Source: Pseudomonadota bacterium
Lineage (GTDB): Bacteria; Pseudomonadota; Alphaproteobacteria; Rhizobiales; Rhizobiaceae
Length of the DNA stretch: 64,000 bases
Assembly (NCBI GenBank): GCA_023444445.1
Contig: JAEXMK010000016.1
Span: forward strand, 62,001-126,000
Direction: 5' to 3'
The position numbers were made by a program, and so were the translations under genes. The notes below the pieces were generated by a model. That model ran no database searches and had not been told where the DNA came from. It was given only the letters and a program-made list of their open reading frames with translations. Within the stretch, counting starts at the first letter, position 1. Each line of letters begins with the position of its first letter. Positions 45,526 to 53,539 of the stretch are shown in pieces.

Positions 45526-46791
45526 ATGAGTATCCGAAACACAATCGTGGCGCTTATGATGTTTTTCGCGATGACGTGCACGGCGGCTGCCGGGAAAATA
45601 GCGGATCGTGCTGGTCTCGCCGCAACGCTGTGCGACGGTCTTGCGGGCAGGATGGACCAATCAACCGAACCGTTCTTGCTCCGCAGTTTCGAGCCGGGTG
45701 CTTCAGGGAAGCCGCTTGATCCGGCGCTGTCAAATACGGCTTTCACCTATGATAATGCGCTCGCCTCCATCGCTCTTTTCGCCTGTGGAGAGGATGACAA
45801 GGCGCTGAGGATCGTCGAGGCTCTACGTTTTGCGCTTCAGCACGACCGGACCTATCGCGATGGGCGGGTCCGAAATGCCTATCGTGCGGGCGCTGTCGAT
45901 GTTCATCAGGGCGCCATGCTTCTGCCGGGCTTCTGGGATGAGAGCCGCAAGGCATGGATGGAGGACGAATATCAGGTTGGGAGTTCCACCGGAAATCTTG
46001 CCTGGGCAGCGCTGGCGTTTCTCGCCGCTTTTGATCGTTCCGGCGATAGAGCCTATCTCTCGGCTGCGTCGTCACTCATCGAATGGATCAACCAAAACAC
46101 CAGAGGAACAGGTGGTCTCGGTTTTACGGGCGGCACGTTCGGTCAGGATGCCCAACCGATCCATCTCGACTGGAAATCGACGGAGCATAATCTTGACGTC
46201 TTTGCCGCTGCTGCCTGGCTGAGCGAGATCGACCAGACAAAGGACTGGCGATCCGTACAGGATCGAGCCTTGTCTTTTCTCAATGCCATGTGGAATGGGG
46301 GTGAGGGGCGTTTTTACGTGGGCAGTTTGCCAGGCGGCGACACGCCGAACGCCAGCCAGTCCGGCATTGATTCCGAAGTTTGGCCGATCATGGCCGTGCC
46401 GAAATTCCGTGCACGCGCGGCCAGGGTTCTGGATTGGATCGATCGTCATTACGCCGTCGATGGCGGCTTCGATTTTAACGACGACCGGGACGGCATATGG
46501 CTGGAAGGCACAGCGCAGGCAGCGCTGGCATTTGATATTGCGGGGCATCATGACCGCGCGCACGCTCTTCTCGAAACGATCGGAGCTGAAATCTCGTCGG
46601 AGAACCTTGTCTATGCCACGGTCGGTCCGGAACTGACGACGGGCCTGAAAATAGGCCCAGATTCGACGTCCGCAGACTTTAAATATTTCCGGTTACCTCA
46701 TGTCGGCGCGACTGCTTGGGGTGTACTCGCTGCCAAAGGCTGGAATCCTTTCACGAGGAGGGGAGTTACGGAAATGCATGAAGCGGAATGA
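45526..46791 (+). CDS. crdC: CrdC, curdlan operon periplasmic protein
   Basis: This 421-residue protein has a signal peptide ending near TCTAAAG. The rest looks like an alpha/alpha-barrel glycoside-hydrolase-like protein: repeated helices with FDYNAL-type AFTYDNALASIALFACG, WAALAFLAAFDRSGD, WKSTEHNLDVFAAAAWL and WLEGTAQAALAFDIAG. Its place directly after crdS defines it as CrdC, needed for curdlan production though its reaction is unproven. By analogy with BcsZ in cellulose operons it may trim or guide the nascent glucan in the periplasm. The frame also starts at a GTG that overlaps crdS by 4 bases (45478), an alternative start. Confidence 0.85.
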   Translation: MSIRNTIVALMMFFAMTCTAAAGKIADRAGLAATLCDGLAGRMDQSTEPFLLRSFEPGASGKPLDPALSNTAFTYDNALASIALFACGEDDKALRIVEALRFALQHDRTYRDGRVRNAYRAGAVDVHQGAMLLPGFWDESRKAWMEDEYQVGSSTGNLAWAALAFLAAFDRSGDRAYLSAASSLIEWINQNTRGTGGLGFTGGTFGQDAQPIHLDWKSTEHNLDVFAAAAWLSEIDQTKDWRSVQDRALSFLNAMWNGGEGRFYVGSLPGGDTPNASQSGIDSEVWPIMAVPKFRARAARVLDWIDRHYAVDGGFDFNDDRDGIWLEGTAQAALAFDIAGHHDRAHALLETIGAEISSENLVYATVGPELTTGLKIGPDSTSADFKYFRLPHVGATAWGVLAAKGWNPFTRRGVTEMHEAE

Positions 46792-46848
46792 TGTAGATAC
46801 GTCTCAACTGCGCTTGATTTTCAATAGGTTCTTGGAAGCGCTTCACGC

Positions 46849-46872
46849 AAAAAAAAACCTCCGTCAGGAGGG
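46849..46872 (-). terminator. Rho-independent terminator, minus strand
   Basis: On the minus strand CCTCC-TGAC-GGAGG is followed by nine T residues, a classic intrinsic terminator. It ends transcription of the long peptide/hyuA/asparaginase operon, whose last stop is about 180 bases upstream of it on that strand. Confidence 0.8.
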
Positions 46873-46887
46873 TCGCAATAGTGCTGG

Positions 46888-46905
46888 CCTTACGCGCTCG
46901 TAAGG
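46888..46905. other. Short perfect hairpin between two terminators
   Basis: CCTTACG and CGTAAGG form a 7-bp perfect stem with a CGCT loop. It sits between the minus-strand terminator and the plus-strand terminator and may strengthen either. Confidence 0.45.
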
Positions 46906-46906
46906 A

Positions 46907-46935
46907 GGTGCGGAGGGGAACAGTCCGCGCCTTTT
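46907..46935 (+). terminator. Terminator of the curdlan operon
   Basis: GGTGCGGA pairs with TCCGCGCC (one G-U pair) around a 9-base loop and is followed directly by TTTT. It lies 115 bases after the crdC stop on the same strand. Confidence 0.65.
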
Positions 46936-47048
46936 AAATGCGGGGGATGGAAAATGGTTCCGCTTCCAATTCGTTTTTTTCGAACGTCAGCCGTTGTTTT
47001 GGTTAGCTCGAGCCGTCGACAAGCCCAAATCGCCCCGTCAGAGCGGGC

Positions 47049-47993
47049 TCAGAGCTCGATAGGATAAACTTCCCCATGCGTGGCAACAACCGCTTCTCCA
47101 GATGCAGTCACCCAGCCACGGAACATGCCCGGGGTGTTGTACGGAGCGGCGATGTGGCCCGCCGTATCAATGGCGACCAGACCGGCACCAATATCATAGG
47201 GAGCCAGATCCCTGTACACGAGATCGCCGGCAGCGCTTTCCAGCTCCTGTCCGAGATAGGCGACGCGGGACGCGATCTCGTGGCCGACGACGTAACGGAT
47301 GAAAAATTCTCCCTTGCCGGTGCCGGAAACGGCACAGGCGCCATCGCGTGCATAGGTGCCGGCGCCGATTACCGGGCTGTCGCCCACCCGGCCATCGGGC
47401 TTGTTGGTATAGCCGCCGGTGGAGGTGGCCGCGGCGAGATGCCCCGCGGCATCGAGTGCTACCGCACCTACTGTGCCATGTTTTTCGTTTTCCGTCGCTT
47501 CCGTGCCGGCTACCGCATGGCGCTTCATCGCCGCCAGCGCCTCAAGGCGTTTTTGCGTGGTGAAATAGGATTGAGCCTCCGTGGCCAGACCTTTTTCCTC
47601 TGCGAAGCGATCTGCTGCTTCGCCTGTGAGATAGACGGCACGTTCATCCGCCATCAGCGCGCGCGCCGCCTTTACCGGGTTGCGAATGGCGCGGGATGCG
47701 CTGATTGCGCCTGCCGCCAGCGTCGCACCGTCCATGATCGAGGCATCCAGCTCATGAATCCCGTTCGCGTTGAGCGCCGCCCCGTGGCCTGCATTGAAAT
47801 GCGGGCTGTCCTCCATGACGACGACCGCCGCTTCGACGGCATCGAGCGCCGTCCCGCCAGCCTTCAGCACACCATAACCGGCACGCAGCGCCGCTGCCAG
47901 ATCATCGCGGGCCGCAGCCCATTCCGCTGCCGTCATGCTGTCTTCGGGCATCACGCCACAACCGCCATGAATGGCCAGTGCGATTTTCGTCAT
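47049..47993 (-). CDS. iaaA: Isoaspartyl peptidase/plant-type L-asparaginase
   Basis: This 314-residue Ntn-hydrolase proenzyme self-cleaves before a threonine to give two subunits. The catalytic Thr174 is in KHGTVGAVALD, and the downstream substrate residues are recognisable in DGRVGDSPVIGAGTYA and SGTGKGEFFIR. The N-terminus ALAIHGGCGVMP and FNAGHGAALNANG are family hallmarks. It hydrolyses beta-aspartyl dipeptides and L-asparagine. It is the last gene of the long operon, 45 bases after a hyuA gene, which suggests that the ring-opening steps upstream release a beta-aspartyl-like or amide product. Confidence 0.93.
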   Translation of the reverse strand: MTKIALAIHGGCGVMPEDSMTAAEWAAARDDLAAALRAGYGVLKAGGTALDAVEAAVVVMEDSPHFNAGHGAALNANGIHELDASIMDGATLAAGAISASRAIRNPVKAARALMADERAVYLTGEAADRFAEEKGLATEAQSYFTTQKRLEALAAMKRHAVAGTEATENEKHGTVGAVALDAAGHLAAATSTGGYTNKPDGRVGDSPVIGAGTYARDGACAVSGTGKGEFFIRYVVGHEIASRVAYLGQELESAAGDLVYRDLAPYDIGAGLVAIDTAGHIAAPYNTPGMFRGWVTASGEAVVATHGEVYPIEL

Positions 47994-48011
47994 ATGCTCA
48001 CTCCCTCGTCA

Positions 48012-48028
48012 CCCCGTTTTTGGCGGGG
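48012..48028 (-). other. Intercistronic hairpin before iaaA
   Basis: CCCCG and CGGGG pair in the gap between hyuA and the asparaginase gene. The sequence resembles the longer hairpin at 50727-50745 in the same operon. Confidence 0.4.
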
Positions 48029-48038
48029 CCTCTACCAA

Positions 48039-49577
48039 TCATTGAAACGTAATATCGCCGATGACCCGCACGCGAACCCGCCGCGCGCCGCCAGGCAGAT
48101 AGGCGATCGGAATATCTTCCACCTCAAGCGTCTTGAGGCTCGCTCTCTCAGCGCCTGAAGCAACCGCTGCGTTCTGTGCCTCGGTCTCGGCTTTCGCAAG
48201 GGCTTCGTCGCGGCTCAGGCCGGAAAAAACCTGATCGACCTCGCCGGAAACCTGCGCCATCGCTGCACCGAGCGCATTGGCAACGCCGGCATTTTCCACA
48301 CGCAGCACCTGGGACGCACCCGGAACCGTCTCGGGGATAAGGAAAGCCCCGCCGCCGACGGCAACCAGCGGCACATCTTCGGCCGAGGTCTTCATCTGGT
48401 CGAAACTGTCCGCCACCATCTCACGGATGCGTTGGAGTGTCGCCCGCACGAAAGCCGGATCGAGGCCTCTCACGCGATCGCGGTCGCCCATCTCGATCAG
48501 CCCCGCGGCGACGGCAATATCCGATGTCGTGAGCGTCTCGCCGCCGAAAACACGGGCTTGCGTCAGGATGCGATAACCGACCGAGCGTGGACCGATCTTG
48601 CCCGTATCAGCATCGACGATGGTGCCGCCGCCGAGCGCAATCGGCAGAAGATCGGGCATGCGGAAGAGCGTGCGTACCCCGCCAATATGGACGATATTGT
48701 TCGCTTCCCGCGGAAACCCGCCGACAAGGCAGCCGATATCGGAGGTCGTGCCGCCGACATCCACCACCATGGCATCGGTTAGCCCGGTGAGGAAGGCTGC
48801 ACCACGCATCGAGTTGGTTGGGCCTGAAGCAAAGCTGTGCACCGGGTTGGCAGCGGCGACATTCGCGAGCGCCACGGTGCCGTCATTCTGGGTCAGATAG
48901 AACGGGGCCTTCACACCGGCTTCGCGCAACGCATCCGAAAATGCCTGAACGGTTGTCCTGCCAAGTGTCTGCAGTGCCGCGTTCAGCAGGGCGACATTTT
49001 CCCGCTCCAGAAGCCCTATGCGGCCAAGCGTATGGGAGAGCGTGATACGCGCGTCGGGGATGACCGAGCGAACGATTTCCGCTGCCCGCACTTCGCATTC
49101 GGTTGTCAGCGGCGAGAAGGTTGCCGAAATGGCGATGGAGGTGATGCCCGCATCACGGATCTTCATCGCGGCCTCCCGAATTTCATCGGGGATCATCGGC
49201 ACCAACGGGCTACCGTCATATTCATGGCCACCATGGACCATGAAGATCAACGGATCGACAGCGTCGTACAAATCTTTTGGCCAGTCGCACATGGGCGGCA
49301 GCGAAGAACCGGTCGGCAGAGCGATGCGGATGGCGGCAACCCGTTCCAGCCGGGCGCGCTCCACCACCGCATTGGTGAAATGGGTGGTGCCGATCATCAC
49401 CGCATCGATCGGTCGGTGAGCCGCGCCGACATGGCCAGACACGTGCGCGAGCGCGGCCTTTACGCCCGACAGAACATCCTGCGTGGTCGGAACCTTGATG
49501 GAGGCGACAATGGTGTCTCCATCAATCAGAACGGCATCCGTATTGGTGCCGCCAACGTCAATACCGATGCGTTTCAT
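48039..49577 (-). CDS. Hydantoinase A/5-oxoprolinase family ATPase, paralogue 1
   Basis: This 512-residue HyuA-type protein has an actin-like ATPase fold: phosphate loops IGIDVGGTNTDAVLIDG at the N-terminus and VDVGGTTSDIGCLVGG near residue 270, with GTTHFTNAVVER and SFASGPTNSMRGAAF between. Enzymes of this family phosphorylate the carbonyl of a cyclic amide (hydantoin, oxoproline) so that it can be opened. It is shorter than full 5-oxoprolinase A and has a DUF917 partner whose stop overlaps its ATG by 4 bases. It is paralogous to the gene at 53532-55106, with many shared motifs. Confidence 0.92.
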   Translation of the reverse strand: MKRIGIDVGGTNTDAVLIDGDTIVASIKVPTTQDVLSGVKAALAHVSGHVGAAHRPIDAVMIGTTHFTNAVVERARLERVAAIRIALPTGSSLPPMCDWPKDLYDAVDPLIFMVHGGHEYDGSPLVPMIPDEIREAAMKIRDAGITSIAISATFSPLTTECEVRAAEIVRSVIPDARITLSHTLGRIGLLERENVALLNAALQTLGRTTVQAFSDALREAGVKAPFYLTQNDGTVALANVAAANPVHSFASGPTNSMRGAAFLTGLTDAMVVDVGGTTSDIGCLVGGFPREANNIVHIGGVRTLFRMPDLLPIALGGGTIVDADTGKIGPRSVGYRILTQARVFGGETLTTSDIAVAAGLIEMGDRDRVRGLDPAFVRATLQRIREMVADSFDQMKTSAEDVPLVAVGGGAFLIPETVPGASQVLRVENAGVANALGAAMAQVSGEVDQVFSGLSRDEALAKAETEAQNAAVASGAERASLKTLEVEDIPIAYLPGGARRVRVRVIGDITFQ

Positions 49578-50650
49578 GGGAATACCGATCTGAAGTCAAT
49601 GTCATAACCAAAGGCGCGCGGGCCGACGGCGGCGATGCCGGCAGGCGTCGTCAAAAGCTCGGGTGCCGGCAGGGCGACAACCGTCACGCGCTGACCGTAA
49701 CGCACCGATTCCGTACCGATGGCGCCACCGGAAACCGTATCGAGAAGGCAGAGCAGGTCCGGCGTCATGGCGACTGGCTGGCCATCGCGGAAGGCAACGG
49801 CCCACTCATTCTGGAATGCGAGCTCCATGCGCGAACCACGGTCGGCATCGATACCTTCAATGGTCGTGCTGCCGCGCAGAAAACCGCCAGTGGTCTCGCG
49901 CGCCACATCCACCACCTTGCCGCGGAAGAGCTGCTTGCCGCCCTCGTGGTCGAGAACCGCCCGAACCGGATCGTCATGGCGTGCACGGGCTTCCATCACC
50001 GCGCGCCCGAGTTCGGTCGCCTTGGTAACGGTGTAATGAATACCCCATTCCTTCACTTCCTTGCCGGTGCGCGGCGCCTTGCAGGTGGCGGCGGTGGAAC
50101 CGACTTCGGTGCAGACTTTGCGCGAGATGCGCTCCATCCATTTCCAGGAGGCTGCGCGGGTCACGATCACCTCATTGTCGCGCACATCGACCAGCGACAG
50201 CGGAAACATCGGCAGGTTGCCGATGGCGAAAGACGTCATCTGCGCTTCGGGATAGGCGCGTCCCATGGCATCGGCATTCACGACCGGCCGGTCGAGAACG
50301 GCGGCGGCGAGGAAGGAAGAAAGCGCATTCGAGCCGCCGATTTCAACGCTCATGATCGCCCGGAACGGCTTGCCGAGATAATCCTCCATCACCTCGACGG
50401 CACGGGCGAGATGCACGGGATCACCCAGTCGTTCCTGACCAACAAGCGGCGCACCCATCTTGGAGACGACGGCAACCATGTCGTCATCGGCAAGCGCCAT
50501 GGGGTCCATGACCTTCACCCGCCGCCCCTCGGCATAGAGACGCCGCAGATTGAGCGTCGAGATATAGGGGTTGCCGCCGCCACCCGTTCCCAGAATCCAG
50601 GCACCGGTGGCCAGAGGTTCGATATCGTCTTCGGAAAATTCCTGGATCAT
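49574..50650 (-). CDS. DUF917 (S-methyl-thiohydantoin desulfurase-type) protein, paralogue 1
   Basis: This 358-residue protein has the DUF917 hallmarks: LATGAWILGTGGGGNPYIS at the N-terminus, GAPLVGQERL, MSVEIGGSNALSSFLAA, RPVVNADAMGRAYPEAQM and LVDVRDNEV. The family is now described (as I recall) with thiohydantoin desulfurases of ergothioneine-type catabolism and is nearly always paired with a HyuA protein. Start: ATG with GAGGA at 6 bases; 22 further upstream codons are open but not family-like. Its stop overlaps the hyuA start, so the two products are made together and may act as a complex. Confidence 0.9.
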   Translation of the reverse strand: MIQEFSEDDIEPLATGAWILGTGGGGNPYISTLNLRRLYAEGRRVKVMDPMALADDDMVAVVSKMGAPLVGQERLGDPVHLARAVEVMEDYLGKPFRAIMSVEIGGSNALSSFLAAAVLDRPVVNADAMGRAYPEAQMTSFAIGNLPMFPLSLVDVRDNEVIVTRAASWKWMERISRKVCTEVGSTAATCKAPRTGKEVKEWGIHYTVTKATELGRAVMEARARHDDPVRAVLDHEGGKQLFRGKVVDVARETTGGFLRGSTTIEGIDADRGSRMELAFQNEWAVAFRDGQPVAMTPDLLCLLDTVSGGAIGTESVRYGQRVTVVALPAPELLTTPAGIAAVGPRAFGYDIDFRSVFP

Positions 50651-50726
50651 GCGTCGTCCTCGGGCATGCCGCAGCCTCTCCGCCGCAGGCGATGCTCCTT
50701 CCCTTTGAAGTTCCAAATCTGGCCAA

Positions 50727-50745
50727 CCCCGCCTTTGTGGCGGGG
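50727..50745 (-). other. Intercistronic hairpin after the binding-protein gene
   Basis: CCCCGCC and GGCGGGG form a perfect 7-bp stem with a TTTGT loop, 20-40 bases after the binding-protein stop and before DUF917-1. Such hairpins often protect binding-protein mRNA and lower expression of genes behind them. Confidence 0.5.
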
Positions 50746-50766
50746 CCGGTTTTCATGAGGTCAAGA

Positions 50767-52362
50767 TCACTCGGCCTTGCAGTCCCAATGGAAGTTGGAG
50801 AAGTTCAGGTCCCAGCTCTGCATGGGAATGAACTCGTAACCCTGAAGGCACTTGTTCGCCGCATAACGGCGGTTCGGCGCAACCGCCCAGACGTCAGGCT
50901 GAAGATCCACGATCTTCGTCTGCATTTCCTTGTAGGTGGCGTTCTGCTCGTCGACATCAGTGGTGGAGCGAACCTTGTCAATCAAGCCGTCGATTTCCGC
51001 GTTCTGCAGCCATTCCATCGACATCCAGGTGCCGGAAGCCTTGGAATGATACTGGTTGTAGAACATCGAATCCGGCGACGGATAGGTCGGCGAGATATTC
51101 ACCTGCGTCGACGCCGGCGTCGTTTCGGGCTTGGAAGAAAGCTCGACGATACGGTTCCACGGCTCGGGCTTGATATCGAGCGTGATGCCGATCTGCTCAA
51201 GGCTTGACTGCAGGAGCAAGGCCACTTCCGCCTCGAAGGCGAGCGACGCGACGTAGCTGTTGACGAGCGTGATCTTCTGGCCGGCATATTTCGACTTCGC
51301 CAGCTCTTCCTTGGCCTTTTCCAGATCGTAGACGCCGGGCTGGATATCGCCATTATGCGCATCCTTGAACGCGTCGGAAAGCGGCCCCTTCATATCGAAG
51401 CCCGGATAGATCACTTCCTGGATCGTCTTGTAGTCTGTCGCATAGGCGATGGCGCGGCGGACGTGGACGTCGTCGGTCGGATAGACCTTCGTGTTGAGCT
51501 TGATGACGAAGCCGCCGGCGGTGCGGGTCTGGATCAGCTTGTAACCCTTCATCCGGCCAATGGATTCATAGGTGTCGTTGCCAAGCCCGTGCGAGGAAAG
51601 GCCGAGTTCGCCCTTTTCCGCCAGCGCCTTGACGGTGGCGTCGTCGCTGGTCTGCACGAAGCGTACTTCGTCGATTGGCTTGCCCTTCGTCCAGCCGAGG
51701 AAATAATCGGCATTGCGGGCGATGACCATGTCGGCAGAACGGTTGTAGCTGACCAGCTTGTAGGGGCCGGAACCGGCGGAGTGTTCCCCGACATAAGCCT
51801 CACCCCATTTGTCTTCGGGCTTGGCATTGGCTTCGATCAGCGTTTTGTTCATCGCCATCATCAGCGGCGTCGCCGCCATGAAGGGCGAGAACTGGCGGTC
51901 GATTTTCATAACCAGGGTTACATCGTCAGGCGCGGTGACGTTTTCGGGCTTCAGCACGCCGACGATGAGGTTCGACGGGCCCTTGTTGATTCCGAGCAGG
52001 CGCTGGATCGACCAGGCGATATCGGCAGCCTTCACTGCCGTGCCGTCCTGGAACTTCGCATCGTCGCGAAGGTGGAAGGTGTAGGTCAGGCCGTCTTCGG
52101 AAATCTCCCAGGATTTCGCGAGATGCGGCACGATTTCACCCTTGGCGTTCACCGTGGTCAGACCGTCATACATATTCACGATGGCCATGTAGCCGGTGTA
52201 GTCGGTCACTTTTGCCGGGTCGAGCGAGCTGAATATCTGCATGGTGTTGACCGCGACCGACACCTTGTCTTCCGCAAGAACTGCGGAAGAGATAAGCGGC
52301 AACGCGAGCGCCGTGCCGAGCGCCAGAGGGGCGAGACGGGAAGAAAGTACAGGCATTTTCAT
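50767..52362 (-). CDS. ABC transporter binding protein (SBP family 5)
   Basis: This 531-residue periplasmic protein has a Sec signal (APLALGTALALPLISSAVLA, cleaved near residue 31). Family 5 segments: YTFHLRDDAKFQDGTAVKAADIAWSIQR, GSGPYKLVSYNRSADMV, and LEKAKEELAKSKYAGQ. It delivers substrate to the DppB/DppC-type permeases encoded upstream in the same operon. Unusually, it sits between two hyuA/DUF917 gene pairs and not next to the permeases. A cluster of GC hairpins flanks it, suggesting its mRNA segment is kept separately. Confidence 0.93.
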   Translation of the reverse strand: MKMPVLSSRLAPLALGTALALPLISSAVLAEDKVSVAVNTMQIFSSLDPAKVTDYTGYMAIVNMYDGLTTVNAKGEIVPHLAKSWEISEDGLTYTFHLRDDAKFQDGTAVKAADIAWSIQRLLGINKGPSNLIVGVLKPENVTAPDDVTLVMKIDRQFSPFMAATPLMMAMNKTLIEANAKPEDKWGEAYVGEHSAGSGPYKLVSYNRSADMVIARNADYFLGWTKGKPIDEVRFVQTSDDATVKALAEKGELGLSSHGLGNDTYESIGRMKGYKLIQTRTAGGFVIKLNTKVYPTDDVHVRRAIAYATDYKTIQEVIYPGFDMKGPLSDAFKDAHNGDIQPGVYDLEKAKEELAKSKYAGQKITLVNSYVASLAFEAEVALLLQSSLEQIGITLDIKPEPWNRIVELSSKPETTPASTQVNISPTYPSPDSMFYNQYHSKASGTWMSMEWLQNAEIDGLIDKVRSTTDVDEQNATYKEMQTKIVDLQPDVWAVAPNRRYAANKCLQGYEFIPMQSWDLNFSNFHWDCKAE

Positions 52363-52382
52363 TTTTTGTTCTCCTCTTTATT

Positions 52383-52399
52383 GCGGGTCATTGGCCCGC
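52383..52399 (-). other. Intercistronic hairpin before the binding-protein gene
   Basis: GCGGG and CCCGC pair around a short loop in the gap between DUF917-2 and the binding-protein gene. Confidence 0.35.
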
Positions 52400-52405
52400 T
52401 TATGG

Positions 52406-53539
52406 TTAGGCAGCCTTGCTGACCGGAACGGGCAGCGGTGAGAAAGGAATGTCCGGGTAACCGAAGGCCGCCGGCCCGACGACCTCAAGCGCGCGGGCGC
52501 TGCGCAGCAGGTCATGGCAGGGGATGGCGATGACGGCCACGCGCTGGCCGTAGCGCAGCACTTCGGTGGTGATCGGATAACCGGTGTCAACATCGAGCAG
52601 GACGATCAGATCGGGCACCGTCACTTCCACCTTGCCGTCACGGGAAAACAGCAGGAACTCGTTCTGGATGGCGACGCCTGCTGTCTGACCGGCGCAATCA
52701 TCAAAGCCGGAAAGCGTGAGATCGCCAACCGCGAAACCGCCGCGAAGATGGCGCTTCAGATCGGTGATCTTGCCGTTGAAGATGCGCCGCCCGCCTTCGA
52801 GCGCGCAAACTGCGGCAATCGGGTCTTCCTGCTGCTTGCGGGCGTGGATCACGGCCTCGCCGATTGCGATCGCCTTGGTGTAGGTTTTCGGAATGCCATA
52901 CTGGTGCACGTAATGCGCCTGCATCGGCGCGGTCGCCAACATCGCACCGCCGCCCTGCGAGACGACGCAGGCGCGCGCCATGCGCTCATGCCAGACCTCG
53001 GAAACGGCATGGCTGAAGATGACGGCATTGCCATGCAGATCGCACATCACCGAGGGCGTGGAACTATGGCCATAGATGGAGAAGGTGGTCATCTGCATCT
53101 CGGGAAAAGCCCGGCCCATGCCGTCGCAATCGAGGATCGGCAGGCCGCCCAGCGCCGCCGTCACCAGCGGGTTCATGGAATTGGAACCGCCGATTTCCTC
53201 GCAGACGATCGCGTCGACGGGCGTGCGGATCAGCTCTTCCATCGCGCGCAGGCAGCGCAGGCCTTCGCGACCTTCGCGAATGCGCTCGACGCCGACGACA
53301 GGCGCGCCGATACCGCCGATGGACATGCAGAGCGCGTCCGGCTCAATCGCGTCGGTTGCGAGGATCTTCATCTCGTAGCCGGCCTTCATGGCCTCCAGCG
53401 CCAGAAGCTTGCCGAGATAAGGATTGCCGCCGCCGCCCGTGCCGAGAATGCCTGCGCCGATTTCCAGCGCGTCGAGATCTTCACGGGTCAGCGTCCGCAA
53501 TGCCGCTTCGTCATATTTCAGCTTGCGTGTCTCAGCCAT
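52406..53539 (-). CDS. DUF917 (S-methyl-thiohydantoin desulfurase-type) protein, paralogue 2
   Basis: This 377-residue paralogue of the gene at 49574 shares LEIGAGILGTGGGGNPYLG, GAPVVGVERIREG, EEIGGSNSMNPLVTAALGG, CDGMGRAFPEMQMTTF and a C-terminal LIVLLDVDTGYPITTEVLRYGQRV. Start: ATG with GGGAG at 6 bases, overlapping the preceding hyuA stop by 8 bases. Sequence divergence between the two DUF917 copies is clear throughout, so this is an old duplication or separate recruitment and not a recent tandem copy. Probable partner: the hyuA at 53532. Confidence 0.9.
   Translation of the reverse strand: MAETRKLKYDEAALRTLTREDLDALEIGAGILGTGGGGNPYLGKLLALEAMKAGYEMKILATDAIEPDALCMSIGGIGAPVVGVERIREGREGLRCLRAMEELIRTPVDAIVCEEIGGSNSMNPLVTAALGGLPILDCDGMGRAFPEMQMTTFSIYGHSSTPSVMCDLHGNAVIFSHAVSEVWHERMARACVVSQGGGAMLATAPMQAHYVHQYGIPKTYTKAIAIGEAVIHARKQQEDPIAAVCALEGGRRIFNGKITDLKRHLRGGFAVGDLTLSGFDDCAGQTAGVAIQNEFLLFSRDGKVEVTVPDLIVLLDVDTGYPITTEVLRYGQRVAVIAIPCHDLLRSARALEVVGPAAFGYPDIPFSPLPVPVSKAA

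Noticed and set aside
46700-46903. 67-codon plus-strand frame across the crdC end
   Set aside because: It overlaps crdC and the terminator cluster, with no motif.
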